A stretch of DNA of 64,000 nucleotides from JAZBPO01 sp963691775. Lineage in GTDB: Bacteria; Pseudomonadota; Gammaproteobacteria; Pseudomonadales; Azotimanducaceae. Under the pieces are notes generated by a model that worked only from the letters and a program-made list of their open reading frames with translations, ran no database searches and had not been told where the DNA came from. Both the position numbers and the translations under genes were made by a program. Every line of letters starts with the position of its first letter. Within the stretch, counting starts at the first letter, position 1. The stretch is from assembly GCA_963691775.1 (NCBI GenBank), contig OY829369.1:4464001-4528000 (forward strand), given 5' to 3'. Below are positions 41,821 to 51,527 of the stretch, one piece after another.

Positions 41821-43563
41821 CTACATCCTGTCGAGTGTCTCGATGCCGAGCAATCCGAGACCAGTCGTTAGGGTCTGCTCAGTCAGACCGGCGAGGACGA
41901 GGCGCTGATCGCGCAGCGGAGCGCTGGCCGAAAGCACCGGGCACTGCTCGTAGAAGGTCGAGAAGCCCACCGCAATGTCATAGAGATGCGCGCACAACAG
42001 ATGCGGCTGCCCCGTGGCCACGACCTGTTCCAGTGTTTCCGGCAACCGAACGAGCAGCAGCGCGAGTGCGCGCTCTGCGGGCGCTGCGATGGACGGAGCC
42101 GCCTCTAGCGTCCTTGGATCGACGTCCGCGCGGCGAAAGAGGCTGCGGATTCGACTCACGGCGTACTGCATGTAGGGTGCCGTGTTGCCCTCGAAGGCAA
42201 GCATGGCATTCCAGGAGAAGACGTAGTCGCTGGTGCGGCTCTTGGAGAGATCTGCGTACTTGATCGCGCCGAGTCCCACCACTCGCGCAATCGATGCACG
42301 TGTCGAAGCGTCGAGATCCGGCTGGCGTTCGTTCACGAGGGCGCCGGCGCGATCCTCGGCTTCGTCCACCAGATCGGACAGCTTCACGACGTCGCCAGAG
42401 CGAGTCTTGAATGGTTTCCCGTCGTCTCCGAGAACTGTACCGAAAGGCATGTGTTCTAGAGAAACAGTGTCGTCAACGAAGCCGGCGGCGCGGGCGACTG
42501 CGAAGACCTGGCGGAAGTGCAGAGATTGGCGCGCGTCGACACAGTACAGAGCACGCGATGCGCGCAGATGATCGACTCTATGGCGGATGGCCGCCAGATC
42601 AGTAGTCGCATACAGGTATCCGCCATCGGTCTTGCGGACGATGAGCGGGGCGATCTTCCCGTCCTTTGCCCTGAAGTCTTCAAGGAAGACGCAGAGTGCT
42701 CCGTCGGATTCGGTGAGGAGTCCCTGTTGTTCGAGATCCTCCACGACCGCTGCTAGATCGTCGTTGTAGGCGCTTTCGCCCATAACGTCGCTGCGCGACA
42801 GCGTTGTGTTCATGCGCTCGAAGAGGGTATCGCAGTGCCGTAGCGAAACCTCGATGAAGCGGCGCCAGAACGCGAGGCAGTCTTCGTCGCCGGACTGCAA
42901 TTCGACAACGGTTGCGCGTGCGCGATCGGCAAAAGCCGAGTCTTCGTCGAATCGCTCTTTGGCCTTGCGGTAGAAGTCCTCGAGATCGCCGATCTCGTGC
43001 TCGAGCGTGTCCACGTCCGCGTCGCCGAAAGCTTCGCGCAGGTAAGCGAGAAGCATTCCGAACTGTGTGCCCCAGTCGCCGACGTGATTCTGCCTGATGA
43101 CTTCGTGACCGGTGTGCGCCAGGGTGCGCGCCAACGCGTCGCCGATGACCGTCGGACGCAGGTGACCGACGTGCATCTCCTTGGCAAGGTTCGGTGACGG
43201 ATAGTCCACGACGACGCGTGGCGCATCGGCGGCGGGTGCCTTGGGCGCAAGCACGCTTTCGGGCAGCGCCTGAACGCGCTCGATTAGAACCTTGCTCGCG
43301 AGCGTCAGGTTGATGAAGCCCGGGCCTGCTATCTCCGCATGCTCGACGATGTCGTCGAGCTCCGCTGCCGCGAGCACGGCTTCCGCCATTTCCCTCGGCT
43401 TGCGCCCAAGGCGCTTCGCCGCGCCCATGACGCCGTTCGCCTGGTAGTCGCCAAATTCAGGTCGCGCAGCGGGCTGCACCACCGGCGGCGCATCGGGTGC
43501 ACCGGCCGCGGTCAGCGCGCGAGCAATGCGCGCCTCGAGTAGGGCGCGCAGCGTGTCGCTCAT
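41821..43563 (-). CDS. argS: Arginine-tRNA ligase
   Basis: Charges tRNA-Arg. The 580 residues show the class-I signature SPNLAKEMHVGHLRPTVIGDAL (HVGH form of HIGH), the NHVGDWGTQFGML region, YLYATTDLAAIRHR and the C-terminal DALR anticodon-binding domain with SRIRSLFRR. Like most ArgRS it lacks a standard KMSKS; FKTRSGDVVKLSDLVDEA occupies that place. Its ATG overlaps the stop of the upstream cold-shock-domain gene by 4 bp. Confidence 0.97.
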   Translation of the reverse strand: MSDTLRALLEARIARALTAAGAPDAPPVVQPAARPEFGDYQANGVMGAAKRLGRKPREMAEAVLAAAELDDIVEHAEIAGPGFINLTLASKVLIERVQALPESVLAPKAPAADAPRVVVDYPSPNLAKEMHVGHLRPTVIGDALARTLAHTGHEVIRQNHVGDWGTQFGMLLAYLREAFGDADVDTLEHEIGDLEDFYRKAKERFDEDSAFADRARATVVELQSGDEDCLAFWRRFIEVSLRHCDTLFERMNTTLSRSDVMGESAYNDDLAAVVEDLEQQGLLTESDGALCVFLEDFRAKDGKIAPLIVRKTDGGYLYATTDLAAIRHRVDHLRASRALYCVDARQSLHFRQVFAVARAAGFVDDTVSLEHMPFGTVLGDDGKPFKTRSGDVVKLSDLVDEAEDRAGALVNERQPDLDASTRASIARVVGLGAIKYADLSKSRTSDYVFSWNAMLAFEGNTAPYMQYAVSRIRSLFRRADVDPRTLEAAPSIAAPAERALALLLVRLPETLEQVVATGQPHLLCAHLYDIAVGFSTFYEQCPVLSASAPLRDQRLVLAGLTEQTLTTGLGLLGIETLDRM

Positions 43564-44204
43564 GCGGCGTTCTCACGTGCGCCGGTGAGATCCACGTCGT
43601 CAGCCTGCGGCCCCTTGTCGCGTTCGACAACGACATAGGACACCGGATGGCCGTCCGGAATCTCGCGACGGCTCTTGTCTCGGAGTGCGCGGTGATGAAG
43701 GAAAATCTCTTCACCGTCGGGTCGAATGATGAAGCCGTAGCCCTTGGCGCCGCTGAACCATTTTACCGTGCCTTCTTCGCGGGGACCGGCGGGCACGGCG
43801 GGTGCTTGCTCTTCGCGCTCGCGACGCCCGGAGCCGGCGCGAGTGTCGTCGCGCCGATTACGGCTCCCGCGCTTGCTCCCGCGTTCGGCGTTCCCGCGTT
43901 CGGCGTTCCCGCGTTCGGCGCCTCCCCGCTCGCGGCCTTTGCGTTCATTGCGGCGCCCGCTCGGAGAGGGCGTTTCGCTGTGCTTGCCGGCAGCATTCGG
44001 CTTTGCCGTCGAAGTCGCCGTCGCTGTGGAAAGCGCCGCGCGCATGAGGCTCCCGTAGGCGATGAGGGCCACGATGATCACGATCAGGTCGACGGCGAAG
44101 AGTTCGGCGGTGCCGGCGGCCGGTAGCTGGCCACGGAGAAACGTGAGCGCGGCTGCGAACAGCCCACCGATCACGATGGCCGGGAGGATGATGCGTTGGT
44201 TCAT
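43560..44204 (-). CDS. Membrane-anchored cold-shock-domain protein
   Basis: 214 residues. Two predicted transmembrane helices (about 5-23 and 36-55) are followed by an Arg/Gly/Glu-rich linker (about 85-135, with ERGNAERGNAERG) and a C-terminal cold-shock domain (144-205). The RNP1 motif is KGYGFI (154-159) and RNP2 is IFLHH (167-171). CSDs bind single-stranded RNA or DNA; this one would be tethered at the inner face of the membrane. The gene overlaps argS by 4 bp and is translated just before it. Known CSD-DUF1294 proteins have the reverse order (CSD first, then helices). The cellular role is unknown. Confidence 0.85.
   Translation of the reverse strand: MNQRIILPAIVIGGLFAAALTFLRGQLPAAGTAELFAVDLIVIIVALIAYGSLMRAALSTATATSTAKPNAAGKHSETPSPSGRRNERKGRERGGAERGNAERGNAERGSKRGSRNRRDDTRAGSGRREREEQAPAVPAGPREEGTVKWFSGAKGYGFIIRPDGEEIFLHHRALRDKSRREIPDGHPVSYVVVERDKGPQADDVDLTGARENAA
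43881..43920. repeat. 15-bp tandem repeat in the linker of the cold-shock-domain gene
   Basis: GCGTTCGGCGTTCCC occurs at 43881-43895 and 43896-43910, and a partial copy follows to 43920. On the minus strand it encodes repeats of GNAER. The unit is a multiple of three, so copy changes keep the frame. Confidence 0.9.
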
Positions 44205-44324
44205 GGGGTTGTCCCGCTTGAAAAGAGTGAGCGTGAGGAGCCGCGCGCGTGGATGACCGCCGCGCGCAGGGTGATGTCCGCCTCCGAGGGCGGCGGAGGA
44301 TGATAGCGGCGGACGCGTGAGGCG

Positions 44325-44906
44325 TCAGCCCTCGGCGTCGAGGTGGGTCACCTGTTCGATGACAACGGGGTCCATCGGAACATCGCGCATGCCCGCACGT
44401 ACGGTGGTGCGCACCATCGATATGCGGTCGACGATGTCCATACCGGTCGTCACGGTTCCGAACACGGTGTAGCCGGGGCGTTGGCCGTCCGCGTCGAGGT
44501 GACGGTTGTCCTTGACGTTCACGAACCACTGAGCATCTGCGCTGTCCGGATTACGCTGGCGCGCCATGGCGATGGTGCCCCGAAGATTGCGTGGGCCACC
44601 GACGGACTCGTTCATGACCCGCCCCGCGGGCTCAAGGTAATCCATCTCGGCGTTGTAGCCGCCCGCCTGGATCATGAAGTCGCTTATGACGCGGTGGAAG
44701 ATGATGCCGTCATAGAAATCGCGCTCGACGTAGCGAAGGAAGTTCTCGACCGTCTGCGGTGCCTCCGCTGGCCAGAGCTCGATCGTGAACGTACCCAGGT
44801 TGGTCGTGACCTCGATCTGGGGATTGTCCGCGGCGGCTATTGCGGGTCCGAGGGCGGCGCTGATGGCGAGAAGGGCAATGGATAGCGCGCGGTTGAGCCT
44901 GTTCAC
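44325..44906 (-). CDS. ppiA: Periplasmic peptidyl-prolyl cis-trans isomerase (cyclophilin)
   Basis: 193 residues with a signal peptide (RALSIALLAISAALGPAIAAA) and a cyclophilin domain: VTTNLGTFTIELWPAEAP, FYDGIIFHRVISDFMIQAGG, GTIAMARQRNPDSADAQWFVN. It speeds proline isomerisation during folding in the periplasm. The GTG at 44906 has AGGAG 8 nt upstream and starts the signal peptide; the longer upstream frame is read-through. The lysE-type gene precedes it on the same strand. Confidence 0.94.
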   Translation of the reverse strand: MNRLNRALSIALLAISAALGPAIAAADNPQIEVTTNLGTFTIELWPAEAPQTVENFLRYVERDFYDGIIFHRVISDFMIQAGGYNAEMDYLEPAGRVMNESVGGPRNLRGTIAMARQRNPDSADAQWFVNVKDNRHLDADGQRPGYTVFGTVTTGMDIVDRISMVRTTVRAGMRDVPMDPVVIEQVTHLDAEG

Positions 44907-44959
44907 GGTGTAACTCCTGATGCGTGGGACCGGTGCCGAGTCTGCCAGAGTCCGGCGGA

Positions 44960-45571
44960 TCAGACTGCGAATGCGACCAGAATCGCGAGGCCAAGCAGCG
45001 TGGTGCCAAAGATCTGATCGAGCCTGCGTGCGTTGCGTTCCACGAAACTGACGATGGCAGGCCGCCGCACCAAACGCGCGAAAGCTGTCCAGACAATGGC
45101 CACCTCGAGCATCAGGAGTCCCGCGGCTGAGAGGCGGATCGGTAACGGCGCCGTCGGATCGAGCAGTTCCGTGAACAGTGCCAGCATCATCAGCAGCACC
45201 TTCACGTTGAGGAGATTCGACAGAAGGCCTGCAAGAAATGGCAGGGCGTTCGGCGGGTTCTCTAGTTCGCCCGTGAGGCTGAATGCGCCAGTTGAGCGCA
45301 ATGCTGCGAAGCCGAGCCAGGCGAGCCAGAGCGTGCCCAGCCAGCGCAGGACATCCAAAGCGTCGGGCGCCGTGGCGGCGATCGCGGCGAGCCCTGTGAG
45401 CGCGAGCGTCAGATGCAGGCCGATGCCGGTGGTGATGCCCGCAATACAAAGAGCGGCAGCCCGCCGGTGCGTTCCGAGGGAATAGCGCGCGACGAGAAGC
45501 ATGTCCGGCCCCGGACTCATCATCGCGGCAAAAACCACAAGGAGCAGCATGGCCAGGTCGAACCAGGGCAT
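44960..45571 (-). CDS. LysE/RhtB family amino-acid exporter
   Basis: 203 residues and six hydrophobic helices of the LysE family. The signature near the N-terminus is MMSPGPDMLLVARYSLG, with GITTGIGLHLTLALTGLA and FLAGLLSNLLNVKVLLMMLALF further on. Family members export amino acids such as lysine, homoserine or threonine; the substrate here is not known. It follows gdhA across a terminator and precedes ppiA. Confidence 0.92.
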   Translation of the reverse strand: MPWFDLAMLLLVVFAAMMSPGPDMLLVARYSLGTHRRAAALCIAGITTGIGLHLTLALTGLAAIAATAPDALDVLRWLGTLWLAWLGFAALRSTGAFSLTGELENPPNALPFLAGLLSNLLNVKVLLMMLALFTELLDPTAPLPIRLSAAGLLMLEVAIVWTAFARLVRRPAIVSFVERNARRLDQIFGTTLLGLAILVAFAV

Positions 45572-45589
45572 ATGCGAAGGCCTTAAACG

Positions 45590-45617
45590 CGCAGGGCCCG
45601 CGCTGGCGGGCCCTGCG
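45590..45617 (-). terminator. Rho-independent terminator after gdhA
   Basis: A perfect 12-bp stem (CGCAGGGCCCGC/GCGGGCCCTGCG) with a 4-nt loop (45602-45605) lies 25 bp past the gdhA stop and is followed on the minus strand by GTTTAA. It separates gdhA from the LysE-type gene. Confidence 0.75.
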
Positions 45618-45642
45618 GGGACGTGCAGACGCTAATAGCGTT

Positions 45643-46998
<1,356 letters not shown>

Positions 46999-47106
46999 CC
47001 TCGTCCCCCCCTGTCTGATCCTTGAGCCTGGCGCACGCTTTGCGCGGCTCGAGACATCAAACCCCAGCCACCGTGCAGCGGCAACAGGGATCAACGTACA
47101 GATTCG

Positions 47107-47907
47107 TCAGGTGGCGCGATCTGCGCCCGATGCGCCCTGGAGGACGGCGATGTAACGGCGAACCGTCCCGTAGAGCCCTCCGCTTTCGAGGGCGTCAGAG
47201 ACGAGCGCGTGACCGATCGAAACCTCCTGCAACCCTGGAAGCTCGCGGAAGGTGACGAGATTGTCGAGGTCGAGGTCGTGCCCTGCGTTCACGCCAAGCC
47301 CGGCTGCCAGCGCGGCTTCGGCCCCAGCAGCGAAGGCGTCATAGCTGGCCCGCGTTGACCTGCCGCTGCGCCGGCCGTCCTGCTCGAAGGCAGCGGCGAA
47401 TGGGCCCGTGTACAGCTCGATCCGGTCCGCCCCCGTTGCGGGCACCGCGGCGATGCTGCGGACGTCCGGGTCCATGAAGAGACTTACGCGAGCGCCAAGC
47501 GACTGGTAGCGGGCAACGCGCTCTGCAAGGGCAGGCGTTTCGCGCGGAAGAGCCCAGCCGTGATCCGAAGTGAGCTGCGTCTCGTCGTCCGGCACGAGCG
47601 TGACCTGGTCCGGGCGAGCGCGCTCGATCAAGGCATCAAAGCCCGGGTAGCCCCCCGCATTCGCCGACGCGAATGGATTCCCCTCTACATTGAATTCCGT
47701 TCCAGGGAACTCCCGGCGCAGCATCTCAGCGATGGCAGGTACATCGTCTGCGCGGATATGTCGCTGATCCGGCCGCGGGTGGACCGTGATGCCTGCGGCA
47801 CCTGCGCGGAGTGCAACGCGACAGGCCTCCAGTAGGTCTGGGCGCGCGCCGCCGCGCGAGTTTCGCAGCAGGGCGATCTTATTCACATTGATGGATAAGG
47901 CTGTCAC
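47107..47907 (-). CDS. pdxJ: Pyridoxine 5'-phosphate synthase
   Basis: Condenses 1-deoxyxylulose-5-phosphate with 3-amino-1-hydroxyacetone phosphate in vitamin B6 synthesis. The 266 residues begin LSINVNKIALLRNSRGG, the variant form found in Xanthomonas and Bacteroidetes rather than the LGVNIDHVATLR of E. coli. GITVHPRPDQRHIRADDV, LVPDDETQLTSDHGW, RIELYTGPFA and GLGVNAGHDLDLDN are clear. The start is GTG at 47907. yciB is 21 bp upstream on the same strand. Confidence 0.95.
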   Translation of the reverse strand: MTALSINVNKIALLRNSRGGARPDLLEACRVALRAGAAGITVHPRPDQRHIRADDVPAIAEMLRREFPGTEFNVEGNPFASANAGGYPGFDALIERARPDQVTLVPDDETQLTSDHGWALPRETPALAERVARYQSLGARVSLFMDPDVRSIAAVPATGADRIELYTGPFAAAFEQDGRRSGRSTRASYDAFAAGAEAALAAGLGVNAGHDLDLDNLVTFRELPGLQEVSIGHALVSDALESGGLYGTVRRYIAVLQGASGADRAT

Positions 47908-47928
47908 GTCGGGTGTCCGGTCTCGAGT

Positions 47929-48525
47929 TCAGGAACTGCCTTCAGCTGGGCTTTTGGTCGCCTGGTCCGCCTCGTCAGCCTCTTGCTGTTCGGCAAGGTA
48001 GCCGCTGCGGGCGAGATACACGACAGAGATCACCACGTAGGTGAAGGTCAGCGCCAGGCCGCCGAAAAGCTTGTAGTTGACCCAGAAGGCTTCCGAGAAG
48101 TTGTAGGCGACGACCAGATTCAGCGCGCCCGCAAGAAAAAAGGCTCCTGTCCATCCCCAGGCGAGCGTGCGCCAGGCCGACGCGGGGAGAGTGAGTTCCG
48201 CTCCGAGCAGTCGCTCGATCAGATTGCGCTCACCGATGAAGGTGCTGCCGCCGACGGCGCATGCAAGGAGCCAGTTCACGAGCGTGGGCTTCCACATGAT
48301 GAAACGGCCATCCCCTAAGGCGAGGGTCAGTCCGCCAAGCGCGAGCACAAGCCAGAACTGGATCTGCATCTGCCTGTCCAGCTTGCGCTGAATCGCCCAT
48401 ACGACGGCCACCTGCAGCGTCTGTGCGCCGATCAGGATTGCCGTGGCAAGCAAGAGGTCCTGCTCGAGAACGTAGTAGGCGACGAAGAAGATGACGATGG
48501 GCAGGAAGTCGAGAAACTGCTTCAT
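47929..48525 (-). CDS. yciB: Inner membrane-spanning protein YciB (septation protein A family)
   Basis: 198 residues with about five to six transmembrane helices. MKQFLDFLPIVIFFVAYYV, ATAILIGAQTLQVAVVWAIQ, MWKPTLVNWLLACAVGGSTF and FWVNYKLFGGLALTFTYVV match the YciB/IspZ family, linked to cell-envelope and division-site integrity in enterics. The C-terminal tail is acidic. The ATG at 48525 starts the family. It is divergent from yciO. Confidence 0.95.
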   Translation of the reverse strand: MKQFLDFLPIVIFFVAYYVLEQDLLLATAILIGAQTLQVAVVWAIQRKLDRQMQIQFWLVLALGGLTLALGDGRFIMWKPTLVNWLLACAVGGSTFIGERNLIERLLGAELTLPASAWRTLAWGWTGAFFLAGALNLVVAYNFSEAFWVNYKLFGGLALTFTYVVISVVYLARSGYLAEQQEADEADQATKSPAEGSS

Positions 48526-48615
48526 GGATTCCGGACTCGCGGGCTTCGGTTTCACACTTCGCTCGGGCACGCGATCATAAAGGAAAGCGGCATTCCGGAC
48601 GACGAAACACGGATC

Positions 48616-49248
48616 ATGGCCCAGTTCTTCAGCATCCATCCCGAAAATCCGCAGGCCCGACTCGTGCGTCAGGCAACGGAGATCGTGCGCAGAGGGGGCG
48701 TTGTGGTCTACCCGACAGACTCTGCCTACGCGATCGCGTGCGAGATCGGAAACAAGGATGGGGTGGAGCGCATCCGCCGCCTGCGGCAGGTGGGCAAGGG
48801 GCACAACTTCACGCTTGTATGCCGCGATCTGTCCGAGCTCGCGACCTACGCCCGGGTCGACAACAGTACCTTTCGATTGCTGAAAGCGCACACGCCCGGG
48901 CCATATACATTCATCCTCGACGCGACGCGCGAGGTGCCGCGGCGCCTCATGCATCCCAAGCGCCGAACGATCGGATTGCGCGTGCCCGCGCACCCGATCG
49001 CGGAAGCGCTGCTCCAGGATCTGGGCGAACCGCTCATGTCCTCATCGCTCGTCCTGCCAGGTGATGACCTTCCGCTGACCGATCCGTGGGAGATTCGCGA
49101 GACCCTCGAGCACGATGTCGATCTCGTGATCGATGGCGGGTTCTGTGGCATGGAAACCACGACGGTGGTGGACCTATCTGGCGCCGAGCCTGTACTTCTT
49201 CGCCAGGGGCGCGGATCCGTCGAGGCGCTGGTGCCCGATCTCCCTTGA
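48616..49248 (+). CDS. yciO: L-threonylcarbamoyladenylate synthase family protein YciO
   Basis: 210 residues of the SUA5/YrdC/YciO fold. MAQFFSIHPENPQARLVRQA, VYPTDSAYAIACEIGNKDG, GHNFTLVCRDLSELATYARVDN and PKRRTIGLRVPAHPIAEALL align closely with E. coli YciO. The relative TsaC makes threonylcarbamoyl-AMP for tRNA t6A; the physiological role of YciO itself is less certain. It lies between divergent yciB and the trpS-scpAB operon. Confidence 0.95.
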   Translation: MAQFFSIHPENPQARLVRQATEIVRRGGVVVYPTDSAYAIACEIGNKDGVERIRRLRQVGKGHNFTLVCRDLSELATYARVDNSTFRLLKAHTPGPYTFILDATREVPRRLMHPKRRTIGLRVPAHPIAEALLQDLGEPLMSSSLVLPGDDLPLTDPWEIRETLEHDVDLVIDGGFCGMETTTVVDLSGAEPVLLRQGRGSVEALVPDLP

Positions 49249-49282
49249 CGTGCTCGAACGGGTCCGTTCGGGCCCCGTGAAC

Positions 49283-49291
49283 TGATATGAT
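49283..49291 (+). promoter_or_regulatory. Extended -10 promoter candidate for trpS
   Basis: TGATATGAT is an extended -10 (TGn plus TATGAT, 5 of 6). It gives a leader of about 105 nt before the trpS TTG. No good -35 is seen. No run of tryptophan codons was noticed in the leader. Confidence 0.4.
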
Positions 49292-49402
49292 CGCGGCCCC
49301 GGCGATAACCCTTGCAGACGGTGGGCGCCAGAACCCGCGTGCTGCTCGATTTGTCGCCCTCGCGGCAACGTGCGTGCGCAACGCAGCCATCAGGAGACTT
49401 CC

Positions 49403-50617
49403 TTGAAGACCGAGGATTCGGACCAGCGGGTCCTGTCCGGCATGCGGCCCTCAGGCCGCCTGCATCTCGGCCAATTCCACGGCGTGCTCAAGAACTGGGT
49501 ACGCATGCAGCACGAATTCGAGTGCTTCTTCTTCGTGGCGGACTGGCACGCGCTGACAACGCACTACGAGACGCCGCTAGAGATCGAGCAGCACACCTGG
49601 GACATGGTCATCGATTGGCTGGCGGCAGGCGTGAATCCGGGCTCCGCGACGCTCTTCATCCAGTCCAAGGTGCCCGAGCACGCGGAGCTGCATCTGTTGT
49701 TGTCGATGATCACGCCGCTCGGATGGCTCGAACGCGTTCCGAGCTACAAGGACCAGCAGGCCAAGCTCAATGAAAAGGACCTCGCGACCTACGGATTCCT
49801 TGGTTACCCGCTGCTCCAGAGCGCGGATATCCTGATCTACCGGGCAGGTCGCGTACCCGTGGGGGGCGATCAGGTTGCACACGTGGAGCTTACGCGCGAG
49901 GTCGCCCGCCGTTTCAACTTCATCTACGGCCGTGAACCTGGCTACGAAGAAGCCGCAAAGGCAGCCATCGCCAAGATGGGGAAGAAGGCGAAGCGCCTGT
50001 ACAGCGATTTGCGCAAGGCCTATCTGGAGCGGGGCGATGAGGAGGCGCTGGAGAAGGCGCGCGCACTGCTGTCGGATCAATCGAATCTCTCCATTGGCGA
50101 CCGCGAGCGCCTCTTCGGCTACCTTGAAGGCGGCGGCCGCGTGATCCTGCCTGAGCCCGAGGCCCTGCTGACGGAGACGCCGAAGGTGCCGGGTCTGGAC
50201 GGCGAGAAGATGTCGAAGTCCTACAACAACACGATCCGGCTCCGCGAAGAGGCGAGTGAGATCGAACAGAAGATCCGGACGATGAAGACGGACCCGGCGC
50301 GGGCGCGGCGCACAGATCCGGGTACGCCGTCAGCGTGTCCTGTATACGCCCTGCACGAGCTCTATTCCGATGACGACACCAAGGACTGGATCGTCAAGGG
50401 CTGCACGACTGCCGGAATCGGTTGCCTCGACTGCAAGGGCCCGCTTATCGACGCGGTGCAGGCTGAGCAGCAGGGCATGCGCGAGCGGGCGCGCCAGTAC
50501 GAAGACTCCCCCGATCTGGTGAAGGCAATCATCGCCGAGGGCTCCGAGACGGCGCGCGACGCTGCCAAGGCGACGCTCGAAGAAGTCCGTCTCGCCATGG
50601 GATTGGGATATCGGTGA
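49403..50617 (+). CDS. trpS: Tryptophan-tRNA ligase with a predicted [4Fe-4S] motif
   Basis: Charges tRNA-Trp. The 404 residues contain GRLHLGQFHG (HIGH-type), DQVAHVELTREVARRFN, an insertion of roughly 70 residues (about 180-255) as in Pseudomonas TrpRS, and DGEKMSKSYNNT (KMSKS). The C-terminal part has C312, C334, C341 and C344 (C-x21-C-x6-C-x2-C), nearly the [4Fe-4S] pattern of Thermotoga TrpRS. The TTG at 49403 is chosen because AGGAG lies 7-11 nt upstream. It overlaps scpA as GTGA. Confidence 0.94.
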   Translation: MKTEDSDQRVLSGMRPSGRLHLGQFHGVLKNWVRMQHEFECFFFVADWHALTTHYETPLEIEQHTWDMVIDWLAAGVNPGSATLFIQSKVPEHAELHLLLSMITPLGWLERVPSYKDQQAKLNEKDLATYGFLGYPLLQSADILIYRAGRVPVGGDQVAHVELTREVARRFNFIYGREPGYEEAAKAAIAKMGKKAKRLYSDLRKAYLERGDEEALEKARALLSDQSNLSIGDRERLFGYLEGGGRVILPEPEALLTETPKVPGLDGEKMSKSYNNTIRLREEASEIEQKIRTMKTDPARARRTDPGTPSACPVYALHELYSDDDTKDWIVKGCTTAGIGCLDCKGPLIDAVQAEQQGMRERARQYEDSPDLVKAIIAEGSETARDAAKATLEEVRLAMGLGYR

Positions 50618-51507
50618 GCGAGCCGGATTCGACGGCGGAAGCCGCATCGGCACCCGACGACGGCGCCGTCGAGGTGCCGTCTCTGCGTGAGCTCCGTCAA
50701 GCGCCCGGTACGCAGCAGCAGGAGATGCCGTTCGCGATCGTGGCTGGCCGTTCGGTCACGGAGCTGCCGAAGGATCTTTACATCCCGCCCGATGCCCTTG
50801 AGGTGTTTCTCGAAGCCTTTGAGGGCCCCCTCGATCTGCTGCTCTATCTGATTCGCCGTCAGAATCTCGACATTCTGGACATTCGCGTCGCCGAGATCAC
50901 ACACCAGTACATGCAGTACATCGAGCTCATGGAGGCACTTTCCTTCGAGCTCGCCGCGGAGTACCTGGTGATGGCGGCCATGCTCGCCGAGATCAAGTCG
51001 CGCATGCTTCTGCCGCGGCCGGCCGGGGACGAGGAGGGCGATGAAGAGGATCCGCGGGCCGAGCTCATCCGCCGCCTGCAGGAATACGAGCGCTTCAAGC
51101 AGGCTGCCGAGGATCTTGATGCGCTTCCGCGCACGGATCGCGATGTCTTTCCGGGCTCGGCGGTACCGCCGCCGATCGATCATCAGCAGCCGCTGCCGGA
51201 GATCGAATTGAAGGACCTACTGCTCGCGCTCGCCGATGTCATGCAGCGTGCGGAGATGTACGCCGCCCACGCGGTCAGCTTCGAACCGCTTTCCACGCGA
51301 GAACGCATGGGTGAAGTGCTGCGCCGGGTATCCGAGTCGCGCGACTTTGTTGAGTTCAAGGCGCTGTTCTCGCCCGATGAGGGGCGTCTCGGAGTCGTGG
51401 TCACTTTCATTGCCATCATGGAACTTGCGAAGGAGTCGCTGATTGAAATCGTCCAGAACGAGTCCTTCGCACCGATCCACGTTCGCGCACGCGCGCACGC
51501 CGGCTGA
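50614..51507 (+). CDS. scpA: Segregation and condensation protein A
   Basis: Kleisin subunit of the SMC-ScpAB condensin. The 297 residues include the N-terminal SMC-binding part FLEAFEGPLDLLLYLIRRQNLDILDI, AEYLVMAAMLAEIKSRMLLP and a C-terminal winged-helix part (LGVVVTFIAIMELAKESLIE). The GTG at 50614 overlaps the trpS stop by 4 bp. scpB follows after 20 bp. Confidence 0.95.
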   Translation: MSEPDSTAEAASAPDDGAVEVPSLRELRQAPGTQQQEMPFAIVAGRSVTELPKDLYIPPDALEVFLEAFEGPLDLLLYLIRRQNLDILDIRVAEITHQYMQYIELMEALSFELAAEYLVMAAMLAEIKSRMLLPRPAGDEEGDEEDPRAELIRRLQEYERFKQAAEDLDALPRTDRDVFPGSAVPPPIDHQQPLPEIELKDLLLALADVMQRAEMYAAHAVSFEPLSTRERMGEVLRRVSESRDFVEFKALFSPDEGRLGVVVTFIAIMELAKESLIEIVQNESFAPIHVRARAHAG

Positions 51508-51527
51508 ACTGCAGCGTTGAGAGAAGC

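Noticed and set aside
43881..43920. Possible CRISPR-like repeats
   Set aside because: They are adjacent 15-bp units with no spacers, inside a coding linker.
44243..44267. GCGCGCG/CGCGCGC stem between ppiA and the cold-shock-domain gene
   Set aside because: Alternating GC arms with an 11-nt loop and no T tract; expected by chance at this GC content.
49255..49270. Hairpin CGAACG-GGTC-CGTTCG after yciO as a terminator
   Set aside because: Only a 6-bp stem with no T tract; too weak to list.
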